Origin: JASGCK01 sp031538565 | Lineage (GTDB): Bacteria > Pseudomonadota > Gammaproteobacteria > Burkholderiales > Burkholderiaceae_C | NCBI GenBank assembly: GCA_031538565.1 | Contig: JAVKLS010000041.1 | Coordinates: 1-64,000, forward strand | Reading direction: 5' to 3' | Length of the DNA: 64,000 nucleotides | Shown: positions 41,751 through 51,083 of the stretch, piece after piece | How the letters are laid out: each line of letters starts with the position of its first letter | Numbering within the stretch: position 1 is the first letter of the stretch | Notes under the pieces: generated by a model | What the model saw: only the letters and a program-made list of their open reading frames with translations | Databases searched by the model: none | What the model was told of the DNA's origin: nothing | Translations under genes and position numbers: made by a program

Positions 41751-42119
41751 TTATTTTTTAACTTGAGCAATCATACGATCCATAAACACGGACGACTCGG
41801 GGAACAGTTTTTTTTCTGTTTCAAATTCTTGCAGTGACTGATCTTTTTTACCCACTTGAAAATACAAATAGCCCAGATGCGCGTGATAGCCAGGAGGTAC
41901 GGCTTTATTGGCTGATCGGGCGATTTGGTAGTCGGCCTCTAGCTTTTCAATCTGCGTTTGAATGGGTACTTTGCCTTGGTCGTTATAGAGGTTGTACACC
42001 TGCGTTTGATACGAACCCCACTCATAAAGCGTTGCAGGCTTTGTTGCGCAACCACTGATCAGTAACGCACCAAGCGCAGCCATGGCGCCTAAAGTTGCGC
42101 GGCACATCATGGCCTCCAC
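41751..42119 (-). CDS. DUF4810 lipoprotein
   Basis: A 122-aa lipoprotein with a signal peptide and lipobox ISGC at about residues 21-24. It then shows LYEWGSYQTQVYNLY and a TPR-like helical region (PPGYHAHLGYLYFQVGKKDQSLQEF). The middle gene of the trio, it overlaps the CsgG-like gene by 13 nt. Alternative Met codons lie three and four codons downstream. Confidence 0.88.
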   Translation of the reverse strand: MEAMMCRATLGAMAALGALLISGCATKPATLYEWGSYQTQVYNLYNDQGKVPIQTQIEKLEADYQIARSANKAVPPGYHAHLGYLYFQVGKKDQSLQEFETEKKLFPESSVFMDRMIAQVKK

Positions 42120-42796
42120 TTCCCGCTCTCAGCGCCCTCTACCAAGCGGTTAATGGCTTCGCGAATGGCTAAATCAAGCACTTTTCCATTTAGCGTGGAG
42201 TCGTAGCTAACTGTGCTGCCGAAGCCTACAATTTCGCGATTCGAGAGTGCGTATTCGCCTGCACCTTGCGCGGAATAAACCACCTCAGAGGTTGCGGTAT
42301 TGACGACGTTCAAACTGACTTTAGAGTAGGCGATTTGGGTTTTACCGCGTCCTAAAATTCCAAACAGCTGCTGATCACCTACCTCTTTGCGTCCAAACTC
42401 CGTCACGTCACCTGTGATCACAAAATCAGCTCCTTTGAGTTGCTGGACTCGTCCTTTGAGATCCGACTCAAACTTGGCTTCGCCCAAGTTGTCACGGTCT
42501 AGAACATTAAAGCGATTAGACTGTTGCAAGTGCGTGATCAAAATAGTTTTAGCTTGACCGCCCAGGCGATCTACGCCATCCGAAAACAAGCCGCGCATAA
42601 AACTGGAGCGATTGTCAAACTTTCCAACAACAAGCGTGCTTTTGGGGCCGTTGTATGCGGTATGCGCCGATGCGACTTGTGCGGGCACGATGGATGTCGA
42701 TGTTTCGCTTACAGCGCAGCCCGATAAGTACGAGATACCAACACACAAAAAAAGGAGTCGGATTGATCGTACGAATACGTGTAGGTGGGGGTGCAT
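42107..42796 (-). CDS. CsgG/HfaB-family lipoprotein
   Basis: A 229-aa lipoprotein with signal peptide and lipobox LSGC. The CsgG-type domain follows (LVVGKFDNRSSFMRG, then RFNVLDRDNL and GADFVITGDVTEFG). CsgG forms the curli secretion pore; this shorter relative lacks adjacent curli genes. Together with DUF4810 and DUF799 it matches the Neisseria NMB1164-1162 arrangement, suggesting a multi-lipoprotein outer-membrane complex. Confidence 0.88.
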   Translation of the reverse strand: MHPHLHVFVRSIRLLFLCVGISYLSGCAVSETSTSIVPAQVASAHTAYNGPKSTLVVGKFDNRSSFMRGLFSDGVDRLGGQAKTILITHLQQSNRFNVLDRDNLGEAKFESDLKGRVQQLKGADFVITGDVTEFGRKEVGDQQLFGILGRGKTQIAYSKVSLNVVNTATSEVVYSAQGAGEYALSNREIVGFGSTVSYDSTLNGKVLDLAIREAINRLVEGAESGKWRP

Positions 42797-42825
42797 TTTT
42801 CTCTCGTTTAATTAAAAGCGTTGCA

Positions 42826-44592
42826 TCATAGCACTTGCTTTTTTAGGTCAATCAGTACCTCTCGCTGCACCAGCAAGCGAGCCAAGGCGTGTGCGCTGCT
42901 AAGGTTTTTCCACGTGATTTCGCCAGCGTTTTGTCTGCTACGAAATACGAAGCGGCTGGCAAGAATGCGCACTCTGGCGTCGTCCGCGGGCATGGGAGCA
43001 TCTAGCGGCAATGCAATGACGGCATAGGACGCTGTTTGCAGCAGTGCGCTGGGTGTTGGCGCTTGCGATGCCGCATACGGCAGGGCGCGGTGATGTGGCA
43101 AGGCAAACTGAAAGCGCTCAAATTGCGCGTTGAAATTTTGTGGAAGCCACACTTTTTGCTCCGCAACTGCTTGCGTCGCTTGTGTGTCGAATTGTCCTGC
43201 GCCTTGATCGAATGGCGCGGCCAATGAGCCCAGCAGCGCCAACCACGCAACGGAACTTGCTGCGACGAGGGCGACGCGAAATTTGGCGCGTAGCAGACCG
43301 ATGACGCACATAAGCAAAACAAGCGCAAGCGCCACAAAATAAAACGGCGAGTAGCCAAAGTCCACAGCCAAAATGCTGTCCAAGCTGTACGCTGCCCACG
43401 CCAGAGCCGCAGTTGCGAGCGCGATGAGTGCAAGCGTCAGCATCCACCATACGCGAGCAATAGCGGACGCGTATAACGCCAGAAGCACCGCTAACGCGGG
43501 CATGGCTGGCAAGATGTAGCGCCCCGAGCGCTGACTGGGCAAGGTAAACACCAGCATCCAAACCAGTAGCCACAGCCATAAGAGACGCACACCCAGCGGC
43601 GTGGCCATTGTTTTATCCCTCCAGTTTCGCCACGCAGCAAGCAACAAGCCAACCAGCAAAGGGCTGAGTAACCCCGCATTGGCAAAGGGCGAAAACCAAA
43701 ATGTAGCGAGTCCATCTGACCAAGCCGAATCAAATTTTTTCGAAAAATTCTCACCAATGACAAACTCGTGCCACACAGCGGCAGGATTGGGGTCGACAAA
43801 AAACCATAGCGCAAATCCCGCAAGACCTAGGCCCATCGCCAGCGCAGAAGGCCACGTACAGCGCCATAATTTTTGTCCGATCGTCTTGTTGCCAGGTGTG
43901 GATGCGCTCCACAGCACTAAAAAAAACCATAGCGCCACGGGCAGGGCGAGCACAAAAGATTTTGCCAGTAGCGCGGGAGTGGTGAGTAACCCTAGTAGCA
44001 CGGCAAGCCTTGCGGGATAAGCTCCCCACAAAGGCATCTTGGTGATGACGAGCGCACAAGCGGCAAATAAAAACAAGCTCTCGATAGAGGAGCTCAGCAC
44101 GGGTCTGCCGTAGCGATAGGTGGTAAAAAACCCGAGATAAAGCGTGGCGGCAAGCAGGGCTGTCATTGCAACTTCTTGCCATTTGCGCGCGTCAGAAAAG
44201 TCACCGCGGCGTGGCGATGCTTGCGGTGCGAGCGTGCGAGAAAGCGATGACACCCCTACTTGCGTGAGCAGCCACGCGAGCTGACCCACAAGGGCTGCTG
44301 TGAGCAGCGTCTCTAAAACATAAGGTAGGCGAAGCAACCATAGACTCCAAGCCCACCCCCCCGTCGCCATTGCTTGCCAAAACAACAGCGGCGGTTTGGT
44401 GTTGCGCATATTGGCAAGTTCCGATTGCAGCGGCAACCAGTGTCCGCTTTCGCTGGTCAGGCGGGCGATGTGCAGATAGACCATCTCGTCGCCATTGGTT
44501 GGCGCGTAACCGCTACCCAAGTTCAGCAAATAAGCCAGCGTTAGCAGCAGTGCACTTGCGCACACAGCGCCTGTGGTAACCCCGCGTTTCAC
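42826..44592 (-). CDS. ArnT/PMT-like glycosyltransferase (GT39 family)
   Basis: A 588-aa polytopic membrane protein with about twelve helices. The first periplasmic loop has GYAPTNGDEMVYLHIARL with the acidic pair expected for a lipid-phosphate-sugar transferase, then NTKPPLLFW. It probably transfers a sugar from a polyprenyl-phosphate donor to lipid A, a glycan or a protein. It ends an operon with GtrA, GT9 and a sialidase-fold protein; the gene start overlaps the GtrA stop by 4 nt. Confidence 0.88.
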   Translation of the reverse strand: MKRGVTTGAVCASALLLTLAYLLNLGSGYAPTNGDEMVYLHIARLTSESGHWLPLQSELANMRNTKPPLLFWQAMATGGWAWSLWLLRLPYVLETLLTAALVGQLAWLLTQVGVSSLSRTLAPQASPRRGDFSDARKWQEVAMTALLAATLYLGFFTTYRYGRPVLSSSIESLFLFAACALVITKMPLWGAYPARLAVLLGLLTTPALLAKSFVLALPVALWFFLVLWSASTPGNKTIGQKLWRCTWPSALAMGLGLAGFALWFFVDPNPAAVWHEFVIGENFSKKFDSAWSDGLATFWFSPFANAGLLSPLLVGLLLAAWRNWRDKTMATPLGVRLLWLWLLVWMLVFTLPSQRSGRYILPAMPALAVLLALYASAIARVWWMLTLALIALATAALAWAAYSLDSILAVDFGYSPFYFVALALVLLMCVIGLLRAKFRVALVAASSVAWLALLGSLAAPFDQGAGQFDTQATQAVAEQKVWLPQNFNAQFERFQFALPHHRALPYAASQAPTPSALLQTASYAVIALPLDAPMPADDARVRILASRFVFRSRQNAGEITWKNLSSAHALARLLVQREVLIDLKKQVL

Positions 44593-45029
44593 ACGCCCAC
44601 TTTCCTAAACGTGACGCGGTCGTTAATGAGGAAGTTCACCAAGCTGGCAATGCCAATGGCAAGCAAATTGGCAAGTCCGTAGTGCAGCGCAAAGCCATCG
44701 GCGCTTGCCAAATAGCGTGTAAGCACGTATTGAATAGAGCTGCCAATTAAGGTGGCTGCAACATATTTAAAAAATTGTGCGGATGTGGTTTTTGCATCTA
44801 AGCCACGTCGCTCGCGCCACGTCCACAAACGATTCCAAAAAAAATTGTAGGTGGTGGCGATGGCAATTGCGAGCGGCAAAGCGTAGCTGAGGCGCTCGCC
44901 CAGCGGGACTTCGACAAAAAGCCACTCCATGCCCGCGTAGAGAACGGCTTGATTTACAAAAATGCCTGAGCCTCCCACAATGCCAAATCGGATAAAGCGT
45001 AGAGCAAGACGTTTAAGGCGCAGCTTCAT
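44589..45029 (-). CDS. GtrA-family membrane protein
   Basis: A 146-aa protein with four helices. RFGIVGGSGIFVNQAVLYAGM and TYNFFWNRLWTWRERR are GtrA motifs. GtrA-like proteins are thought to flip polyprenyl-phosphate-linked sugars, which fits the downstream ArnT-like enzyme. The start was set at the ATG before KLRLKRL, which overlaps the GT9 stop (ATGA-type junction); the longer frame is antisense-like filler. Confidence 0.9.
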   Translation of the reverse strand: MKLRLKRLALRFIRFGIVGGSGIFVNQAVLYAGMEWLFVEVPLGERLSYALPLAIAIATTYNFFWNRLWTWRERRGLDAKTTSAQFFKYVAATLIGSSIQYVLTRYLASADGFALHYGLANLLAIGIASLVNFLINDRVTFRKVGV

Positions 45030-46285
45030 CACGCATCCAGTCCGAGCATCTGCGCTGCGTGCACGAGCACTTGCTCGGGCGTGATGTCTTGCAAGCACAC
45101 GTTGTTGCCGTCGCAGCTGCTGGTGCGGTGGTTGTAGGCGGTCAGGCATGGCGAGCACGCCGTGCCTGCAAATAGCGCAGCGACTTGTCCGCCCAAGCTA
45201 GAGGCAAGGGGTGCATACAGCGCGGGCGTTTCGGGGCCAAAAAACATGATGGTGTGAATGGGAGTGAGTGCGGCAAAATGCCCAGGCCCGCCGTCGTTGG
45301 TAATGAGGAGCTTGGCGTAAAAAAACAGCACCAATAACTCGCGAATGCTGTGGGTGTAACCCGTTAAATCAAGCACAGCATCGCTGCCAAGCTCGGCTAC
45401 CAGACTTTGCGCCAGTGGTTTGTCGACGGGCAAACCAATAAATCCTACCGCACAGCCATTGCCCAGCAAGGCTTTGGCGACTTTGGAAAAGTAGGCTCTG
45501 GGCCAAGCACGAATCGGCAAAATACCGCCGCCTGGGTAGAGCAGCACCAGCGGCTTGTTGTCTAGCGCTGGAAAGTCGCGCTTGAGTTTGGCAACAGCCG
45601 CAGCTAATTCGCCTTCACGCAGTGTCAAAGGCTGCAAGGTGTTAAAGCGACTATCGGCGGCAAAACTAACGTGCGCTTGCTTGCTGCGCGGTAGATTGTT
45701 TTGCGGTTGTTCTAGCGCCCGCGCCAGCGTGATGAATTGGTCTTTCATGCTGCGGTAGGGGTTGTAGGGTACGGCGCAGTTGATGAAGCTACCGCGGTAC
45801 AAACCCTCTTGCGTGTGCGGTGTAAAGCCTGCAATGCGGCTTGCACCTGTAAGGTGGGCGATGCAGCTACTGATGCGTGCAAACAGTTCGCAGTCGATCA
45901 CCGCGTCCACACCTGCGCGGCGCAAATTGCGGATGACACGGTACAAGCTGCCAAGCAAACCCAAAAGGGAGGAGTCGTCTAGTGCATGCATATGCTCAGG
46001 GCGAGTAAAGCCCAGCAGCCGCACGATTTCTTGGTTTTTTCCAAGCTGCACCACGTGCAGCTCGGCATCAGGGTGGCGGTCTTTGAGATACGCAATCATG
46101 GGCTGCGCCAGCACCATCGAGCCCATTTCGGAGAGCATCAAAATTGCAATCGCTTTGGGGTGAAATGCTTGTCCTGCGGCTTGGCTATCTGCGCCTTGCG
46201 CTTTAAAACGATGCGCCAGCGACAGCGCTGCACACAGCGCTTGTCCTGCATAGCGATCGACGAATCGTTGGGTATCAATCTTCAT
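45029..46285 (-). CDS. Glycosyltransferase family 9 (heptosyltransferase-like)
   Basis: A 418-aa GT9 protein. The N-terminal domain has AIAILMLSEMGSMVLAQPMI and PDAELHVVQLG; the C-terminal nucleotide-sugar domain has LLYPGGGILPIRAWP and ITNDGGPGHFAALTPIHTIMFFG. A C-terminal Cys group (CSPCLTAYNHRTSSC) resembles that seen in some GT9 enzymes. It probably adds a heptose or another sugar to LPS core or a surface glycan. Its start overlaps the small membrane gene upstream. Confidence 0.9.
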   Translation of the reverse strand: MKIDTQRFVDRYAGQALCAALSLAHRFKAQGADSQAAGQAFHPKAIAILMLSEMGSMVLAQPMIAYLKDRHPDAELHVVQLGKNQEIVRLLGFTRPEHMHALDDSSLLGLLGSLYRVIRNLRRAGVDAVIDCELFARISSCIAHLTGASRIAGFTPHTQEGLYRGSFINCAVPYNPYRSMKDQFITLARALEQPQNNLPRSKQAHVSFAADSRFNTLQPLTLREGELAAAVAKLKRDFPALDNKPLVLLYPGGGILPIRAWPRAYFSKVAKALLGNGCAVGFIGLPVDKPLAQSLVAELGSDAVLDLTGYTHSIRELLVLFFYAKLLITNDGGPGHFAALTPIHTIMFFGPETPALYAPLASSLGGQVAALFAGTACSPCLTAYNHRTSSCDGNNVCLQDITPEQVLVHAAQMLGLDA

Positions 46286-46583
46286 TTTTTATACGTTTGC
46301 ACCAGAGTTTGCGCCAGAGCCACCTTGTGGCTCCAAGCATCAGCAGGGGTGAGAGCACGACATCGACGCCATTTTTAGCAGGATACAAAAGCAGCCATGC
46401 CGCGCACAGAACAAGGGCGATCATACCTAGCCGCGTGCGGGCTGCGCGACACCAAGCAAACGCCACCAGCACCGCGCCTAGCGCAAAGGTCAGTGGTTCA
46501 CGCCCAAAGCCGTATAGATTGAGCGTTTGCCCTGTCAACAAATCGACGAGCAGCGCGGTGTAGAGCAGCGTAAGCAGTTTCAT
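46275..46583 (-). CDS. Small membrane protein of the glycan operon
   Basis: A 102-aa protein with three or four hydrophobic helices (for example LTFALGAVLVAFAW and MIALVLCAAWLLLY) and a basic C-terminus (RWLWRKLWCKRIKNED). No family is recognised. It overlaps its neighbours by 4 and 11 nt, so it is surely translated with them. Confidence 0.75.
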   Translation of the reverse strand: MKLLTLLYTALLVDLLTGQTLNLYGFGREPLTFALGAVLVAFAWCRAARTRLGMIALVLCAAWLLLYPAKNGVDVVLSPLLMLGATRWLWRKLWCKRIKNED

Positions 46584-47812
46584 GGCCCCTCCTTAGAGTT
46601 GCTTTCGATATTGAAAACGACGTGCCGAATTTGGCGCTTTTGGTAGGTGTAGCTCACGTGCAGCTGTTGCCCCATCACAACCGCACTGGGATAGGAGTAT
46701 TCGTTAAATGGCACGCCCGCCAGTTGCTGTGGTTCGTTCTCTAGGGTTGCCAAACGCTGCCAATTGCCCAGTCCATTTGGCGAGGCATCAATGACCAAGC
46801 GATGCCGCCCTGTGCGCTGCGAATTGTGAACCAGCAAGGTTTTTCCCGCCACGCGCAGCGCCGCAAGTGAGGAGTCGGGGTTGATGATGTCGTCTGTGCC
46901 ACTTGAAGCGTTTTCCCATGACAAACCGCCATTGTTGGTTTGTGCAAAACGCAGTTGTTGTGCCTCGGAGTTGTCGCGCAAATACGCCAGCGCGTCGGTG
47001 CTTGAGCTCACCGCCACCGTGGGTTGCAAAGAGGCTAAATTCCCCGCCATGCGAACGACCGCATCACGTGCCTGCACCAACTGGCCGCCGCGATCCAAGC
47101 GAATCGCCAAAGGATATTTAATGCCTAGCTCAAAGTAGACGGGTAACAGTACGCCGCCGCCTGTGAGGGGAATGGGTGCGCCGCGTACCAAATGGCTGAT
47201 ATTAAAAAACGGCGACAACTCCAAAAAACCTAAGGGCACATATGCGCCGCCATTGGACGCTTGCGTCAAATGCAAAATGCGCGACGCCGCCCAGCCGCCC
47301 AACCACGTGGTTGCGACGACGTACAGATGCGTGTTGCCCTGACTGTCCACCCACGCCACGGGATTGCCCAAGCGACGGATCGACAAAAACGGATTCCACC
47401 CCCCTAGCGCTTGAAATGCGGCCTGGCGGTTGACGGCAACCGTGGGTGTGCTCCAGCTGCTCGCACCATCAGGCGTGCGCACAAATTGGCTTGTCAAAAT
47501 TTGTACGTCTTCACCGCTTTCGCGGGAGCCTGCAAACCAAAAAACACGTAGGCGGCCGTCTGGATCCGCCAGCAAAAACGAGGCGTGCGCAGCAGGGGTG
47601 CCGGGCGGCATGGGAATGTCGTGACGCGCCACCTCGCGTAGAGCGACTAAATTTAATTTCTTGTTTGAAGCCGATGGCGCGAGAGTGGGTGCAAACGCAG
47701 GCAGTGCAAATGCGTCAACCGATAGCTGCGGTAGCGCCGCTTGCCGCCAAGCGCCAAGTCCTGCGACCAATAGCGCGAGCGCAGCAAAAACTGTGCGCGT
47801 GCGCGGCTGCAT
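46580..47812 (-). CDS. Sialidase-fold (BNR repeat) exported protein
   Basis: A 410-aa protein. An N-terminal signal or anchor (TVFAALALLVAGLGAW) is followed by a six-bladed propeller with Asp-box-like motifs, TPDGASSWS, TNNGGLSWE and SPNGLGNW, as in exo-alpha-sialidases. A sialidase-like FAGSRESGEDVQI segment is present. Catalytic residues cannot be verified by eye, so it may be a carbohydrate-binding propeller. The start was set at the ATG before QPRTRTV, 5 nt after the tldD stop. Placement with GT9, GtrA and GT39 points to surface glycan handling. Confidence 0.8.
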   Translation of the reverse strand: MQPRTRTVFAALALLVAGLGAWRQAALPQLSVDAFALPAFAPTLAPSASNKKLNLVALREVARHDIPMPPGTPAAHASFLLADPDGRLRVFWFAGSRESGEDVQILTSQFVRTPDGASSWSTPTVAVNRQAAFQALGGWNPFLSIRRLGNPVAWVDSQGNTHLYVVATTWLGGWAASRILHLTQASNGGAYVPLGFLELSPFFNISHLVRGAPIPLTGGGVLLPVYFELGIKYPLAIRLDRGGQLVQARDAVVRMAGNLASLQPTVAVSSSTDALAYLRDNSEAQQLRFAQTNNGGLSWENASSGTDDIINPDSSLAALRVAGKTLLVHNSQRTGRHRLVIDASPNGLGNWQRLATLENEPQQLAGVPFNEYSYPSAVVMGQQLHVSYTYQKRQIRHVVFNIESNSKEGP

Positions 47813-47817
47813 GGCAA

Positions 47818-49275
47818 TTAAGCCGTCCCGCCTACCGTCATGCCCTCGATGCGAAGCGTGGGCTGACCCACGCCCACGGGCACGCTTTGACCTTCTTTGC
47901 CGCAAACGCCTACGCCTGAGTCAAGTGCCATGTCGTTGCCAATGAGGGTAATTTTTTTGAGCGACTCGGGTCCCGAGCCAATAATGGTTGCGCCTTTGAC
48001 GGGATATTGGATACGTCCGTTTTCCACCCAAAACGCCTCGCTTGCAGAAAACACATATTTGCCCGAGGTGATGTCCACTTGCCCGCCGCCAAAGTTGGTG
48101 GCGTAGAGTCCGCGCTTTAAGCTTTGAATGATCTCTTGCGGGTCTTTGTCGCCGCCCAACATATAGGTGTTGGTCATGCGCGGCATGGGCACATGGGCGT
48201 AGCTTTCGCGCCTGCCGTTGCCTGTGGGCTTGACGTTCATGAGCCGCGCGTTCAAATTGTCTTGAATGTAGCCACGCAAAATACCGTCTTCGATGAGCAT
48301 ATTTTTTTGTGTGCGGTTGCCCTCGTCGTCGATATTGAGCGAGCCGCGTCTGCCCTTCATCGTGCCGTCGTCCAGCACAGTCACGCCCTTGGCGGCCACG
48401 CGTGTGCCAATCAACCCGGCAAAAGCGCTAGAACCTTTGCGGTTGAAGTCGCCCTCTAGTCCGTGCCCTACCGCTTCGTGCAGCAGGACACCAGGCCAGC
48501 CAGACCCTAGCACCACGGTCATTTCTCCAGCAGGCGCGGGCCTTGCCTCTAAATTGGTCAGCGCTGCGTCAACCGCGCTTGTCACATATTGCTCGATGAG
48601 GGCCTCATCAAAATAGTCCAGTCCAAAACGTCCGCCGCCACCTGCTGTGCCTGTTTCGCGCCGCACTTTGCCGCCGATGGTTTGCTCGGCAATCACCGTG
48701 ACTGATAGGCGCACGAGCGGGCGCACATCGGCCGAGCGCTGCCCGTTAGCGCGTGCGATGTAGATGATGTCGTGCTCTGCCGCAATGCCCGCCATCGCTT
48801 GTTTGATGCGCGGATCTTTGGCTCTGGCGAGCCGCTCAACCCGACCCAACAGCGCAACTTTTTGCGCGCTGCCCTGCGACGCAATAGGATCGTCCACGCC
48901 GTACAGCTTGCGTGCAACGAGCGATGATGCTTTGTTGCCGACTTTTACTTTGCCGTTTTTGCCGCCCGCACCAATGGCACGCACCACGCTGGCGGCGTCC
49001 ATAAGGGATGCAAGCGAAATGTCGTCTGAATACGCAAACGCCGTTTTTTCGCCGCTCACAGCACGCACGCCTACGCCTTGATCGATGGAAAAGCTGCCCG
49101 TTTTAACGATGCCCTCCTCCAAGCTCCAGCCCTCTGAGCGCGTGGTTTGAAAATACAAATCCGCGTCGTCCACGGCGTTTTGCTGAATGTGGGAGAGCAC
49201 CTTTGTGAGCGATGCGTCAGACAGTCCAAAGGGCGCTAGCAGCGCGGAGTGCGCCAAAGAGAAGTGTGTGGTCAT
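47818..49275 (-). CDS. tldD: Metalloprotease TldD
   Basis: A 485-aa zinc protease subunit that works with PmbA/TldE to trim peptides. The zinc motif HEAVGHGLEGD (about residues 265-275) and the upstream TGTAGGGGRFG are intact, and the C-terminal Cys loop GVCGKEGQSVPVG is the TldD hallmark. It is transcribed first in the operon that continues to the glycan genes. It is divergent from argS with 40 nt between start codons. pmbA is absent from the window. Confidence 0.96.
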   Translation of the reverse strand: MTTHFSLAHSALLAPFGLSDASLTKVLSHIQQNAVDDADLYFQTTRSEGWSLEEGIVKTGSFSIDQGVGVRAVSGEKTAFAYSDDISLASLMDAASVVRAIGAGGKNGKVKVGNKASSLVARKLYGVDDPIASQGSAQKVALLGRVERLARAKDPRIKQAMAGIAAEHDIIYIARANGQRSADVRPLVRLSVTVIAEQTIGGKVRRETGTAGGGGRFGLDYFDEALIEQYVTSAVDAALTNLEARPAPAGEMTVVLGSGWPGVLLHEAVGHGLEGDFNRKGSSAFAGLIGTRVAAKGVTVLDDGTMKGRRGSLNIDDEGNRTQKNMLIEDGILRGYIQDNLNARLMNVKPTGNGRRESYAHVPMPRMTNTYMLGGDKDPQEIIQSLKRGLYATNFGGGQVDITSGKYVFSASEAFWVENGRIQYPVKGATIIGSGPESLKKITLIGNDMALDSGVGVCGKEGQSVPVGVGQPTLRIEGMTVGGTA

Positions 49276-49315
49276 GGGGAGATTGTAGAGAGCGCTCGTC
49301 CAATAGAATTGAGAA

Positions 49316-51073
49316 ATGCTCCGCGTCCAATCTGAACTTCAATCTGCCCTTCAATCCGTTCTTAGCAAGCTCCTCGCCGATGCGGGTTTAGCGCCCACCA
49401 TTCACGCTCAGTTTGAATCGCCCAAACAAGCAGAGCATGGCGATTTGGCTTGCACGGCGGCGATGCAGATGTCTAAAGCGCTCAAGCAAAATCCACGCGC
49501 TTTAGGTGAGCAGATAAAAACGCTGCTAGAAGCCACGCCTGCGTTTGCCAAGTGGGCTTTGCCGCTGGAGATTGCGGGCCCTGGCTTTATCAATATCCGC
49601 CTCAAACCTGCTGCCAAGCAAACCACGGTGACAGATATTTTGCAAAGCGGTGCAGAGTACGGAGCAAAGAGGGCGGCGGACGCGAACGCACAAAAACTGT
49701 TGGTGGAGTTTGTCTCCGCCAACCCTACGGGGCCACTGCACGTGGGGCATGGTCGCCAAGCGGCGCTGGGCGACGCGATTTGCAATTTGTTTGCAACGCA
49801 AGGCGTTACCGTGCATCGCGAGTTTTATTACAACGACGCGGGCGTGCAAATTGAGACGCTGACCAAATCAACCCAGCTTCGCGCCAAAGGCTTTAAGCCA
49901 GGCGATGTGTGTTGGCCAACCGACCCAGACAATCCCGCGTCCAAGGCTTTTTACAACGGCGACTACATTGCCGATATTGCGAATGATTTTTTAGCTAAAA
50001 AAACGGTACTTGCGCGTGACCCTGATGGCGAGCGCAGCGTGACCGCATCGGGCGATGCGGACGATGCCGCATCTGTCCGCGCCTTCGCAGTAGCCTATCT
50101 GCGGCGCGAGCAAGACTTAGACCTTGCTGCTTTTCGTGTGCGTTTTGATCATTTTTATTTGGAGTCCAGTCTTTACACCTCGGGGCGTGTGGAGCAAGCC
50201 GTTGCCAAGCTCATTGCGGCTGGTAAAACCTACGAGGCCGATGGTGCGCTGTGGCTTAAAACGACGGAGTATGGCGACGACAAAGACCGCGTGATGCGCA
50301 AGTCCAATTCAGACGCGCCAGGCGCAAGTCTGTATACCTATTTTGTGCCCGATGTGGCGTATCACATTGCCAAGTGGGATAGGGGCTTTACCCGCGTGAT
50401 TAACATTCAAGGCACGGATCACCACGGCACAATTGCACGTGTGCGTGCGGGCTTGCAAGCGGCGGATGTGGGCATTCCCAAGGGCTATCCCGACTACGTG
50501 CTGCACACCATGGTGCGCGTGATGCGCGGCGGCGAGGAGGTCAAAATTTCTAAACGCGCAGGCAGCTACGTCACGCTGCGCGATTTGATAGAGTGGACAA
50601 GCACCGACGCCGTGCGTTTTTTCTTGCTGTCGCGCAAGCCAGATACCGAGTACACCTTCGACGTCGATTTGGCAGTCAAAAAAAATAACGACAACCCTGT
50701 GTACTACGTGCAATACGCGCATGCGCGCATCTGCTCCATTTTGCGCACGTATGAAGAAGGCGGCGGCATAGTTGCAGCGCTGGCGCAGGCAGATTTAACT
50801 CCCTTGGATAGCTCTGCCGCGCAAGCCCTGATGCTGCAATTGGCAAAATACCCTGCCATGCTGGCAGACGCTGCGCACAACTTTGCACCGCACGATGTCA
50901 CTTTTTATTTGCGAGACTTGGCCAGCAGCTACCATAGCTACTATGACGCAGAGCGCATCCTGGTGGACGACGCATCAATCAAAAAAGCGCGCCTGGCATT
51001 GATAGCGGCAACAGCGCAAGTGATTCAAAATGGATTGGCAGTTTTGGGTGTTAGTGCCCCTGAAAAAATGTAA
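49316..51073 (+). CDS. argS: Arginyl-tRNA synthetase
   Basis: A 585-aa class I synthetase. The N-terminal tRNA-recognition domain precedes the HIGH-type motif GPLHVGHGRQAALGD. The KMSKS region is replaced by EVKISKRAGSYVTL, as common in ArgRS, and the C-terminal helical anticodon domain starts near VQYAHARICSILRTYE. A SPOR-domain gene follows after 10 nt. Confidence 0.97.
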   Translation: MLRVQSELQSALQSVLSKLLADAGLAPTIHAQFESPKQAEHGDLACTAAMQMSKALKQNPRALGEQIKTLLEATPAFAKWALPLEIAGPGFINIRLKPAAKQTTVTDILQSGAEYGAKRAADANAQKLLVEFVSANPTGPLHVGHGRQAALGDAICNLFATQGVTVHREFYYNDAGVQIETLTKSTQLRAKGFKPGDVCWPTDPDNPASKAFYNGDYIADIANDFLAKKTVLARDPDGERSVTASGDADDAASVRAFAVAYLRREQDLDLAAFRVRFDHFYLESSLYTSGRVEQAVAKLIAAGKTYEADGALWLKTTEYGDDKDRVMRKSNSDAPGASLYTYFVPDVAYHIAKWDRGFTRVINIQGTDHHGTIARVRAGLQAADVGIPKGYPDYVLHTMVRVMRGGEEVKISKRAGSYVTLRDLIEWTSTDAVRFFLLSRKPDTEYTFDVDLAVKKNNDNPVYYVQYAHARICSILRTYEEGGGIVAALAQADLTPLDSSAAQALMLQLAKYPAMLADAAHNFAPHDVTFYLRDLASSYHSYYDAERILVDDASIKKARLALIAATAQVIQNGLAVLGVSAPEKM

Positions 51074-51083
51074 AGGTGGGAAT

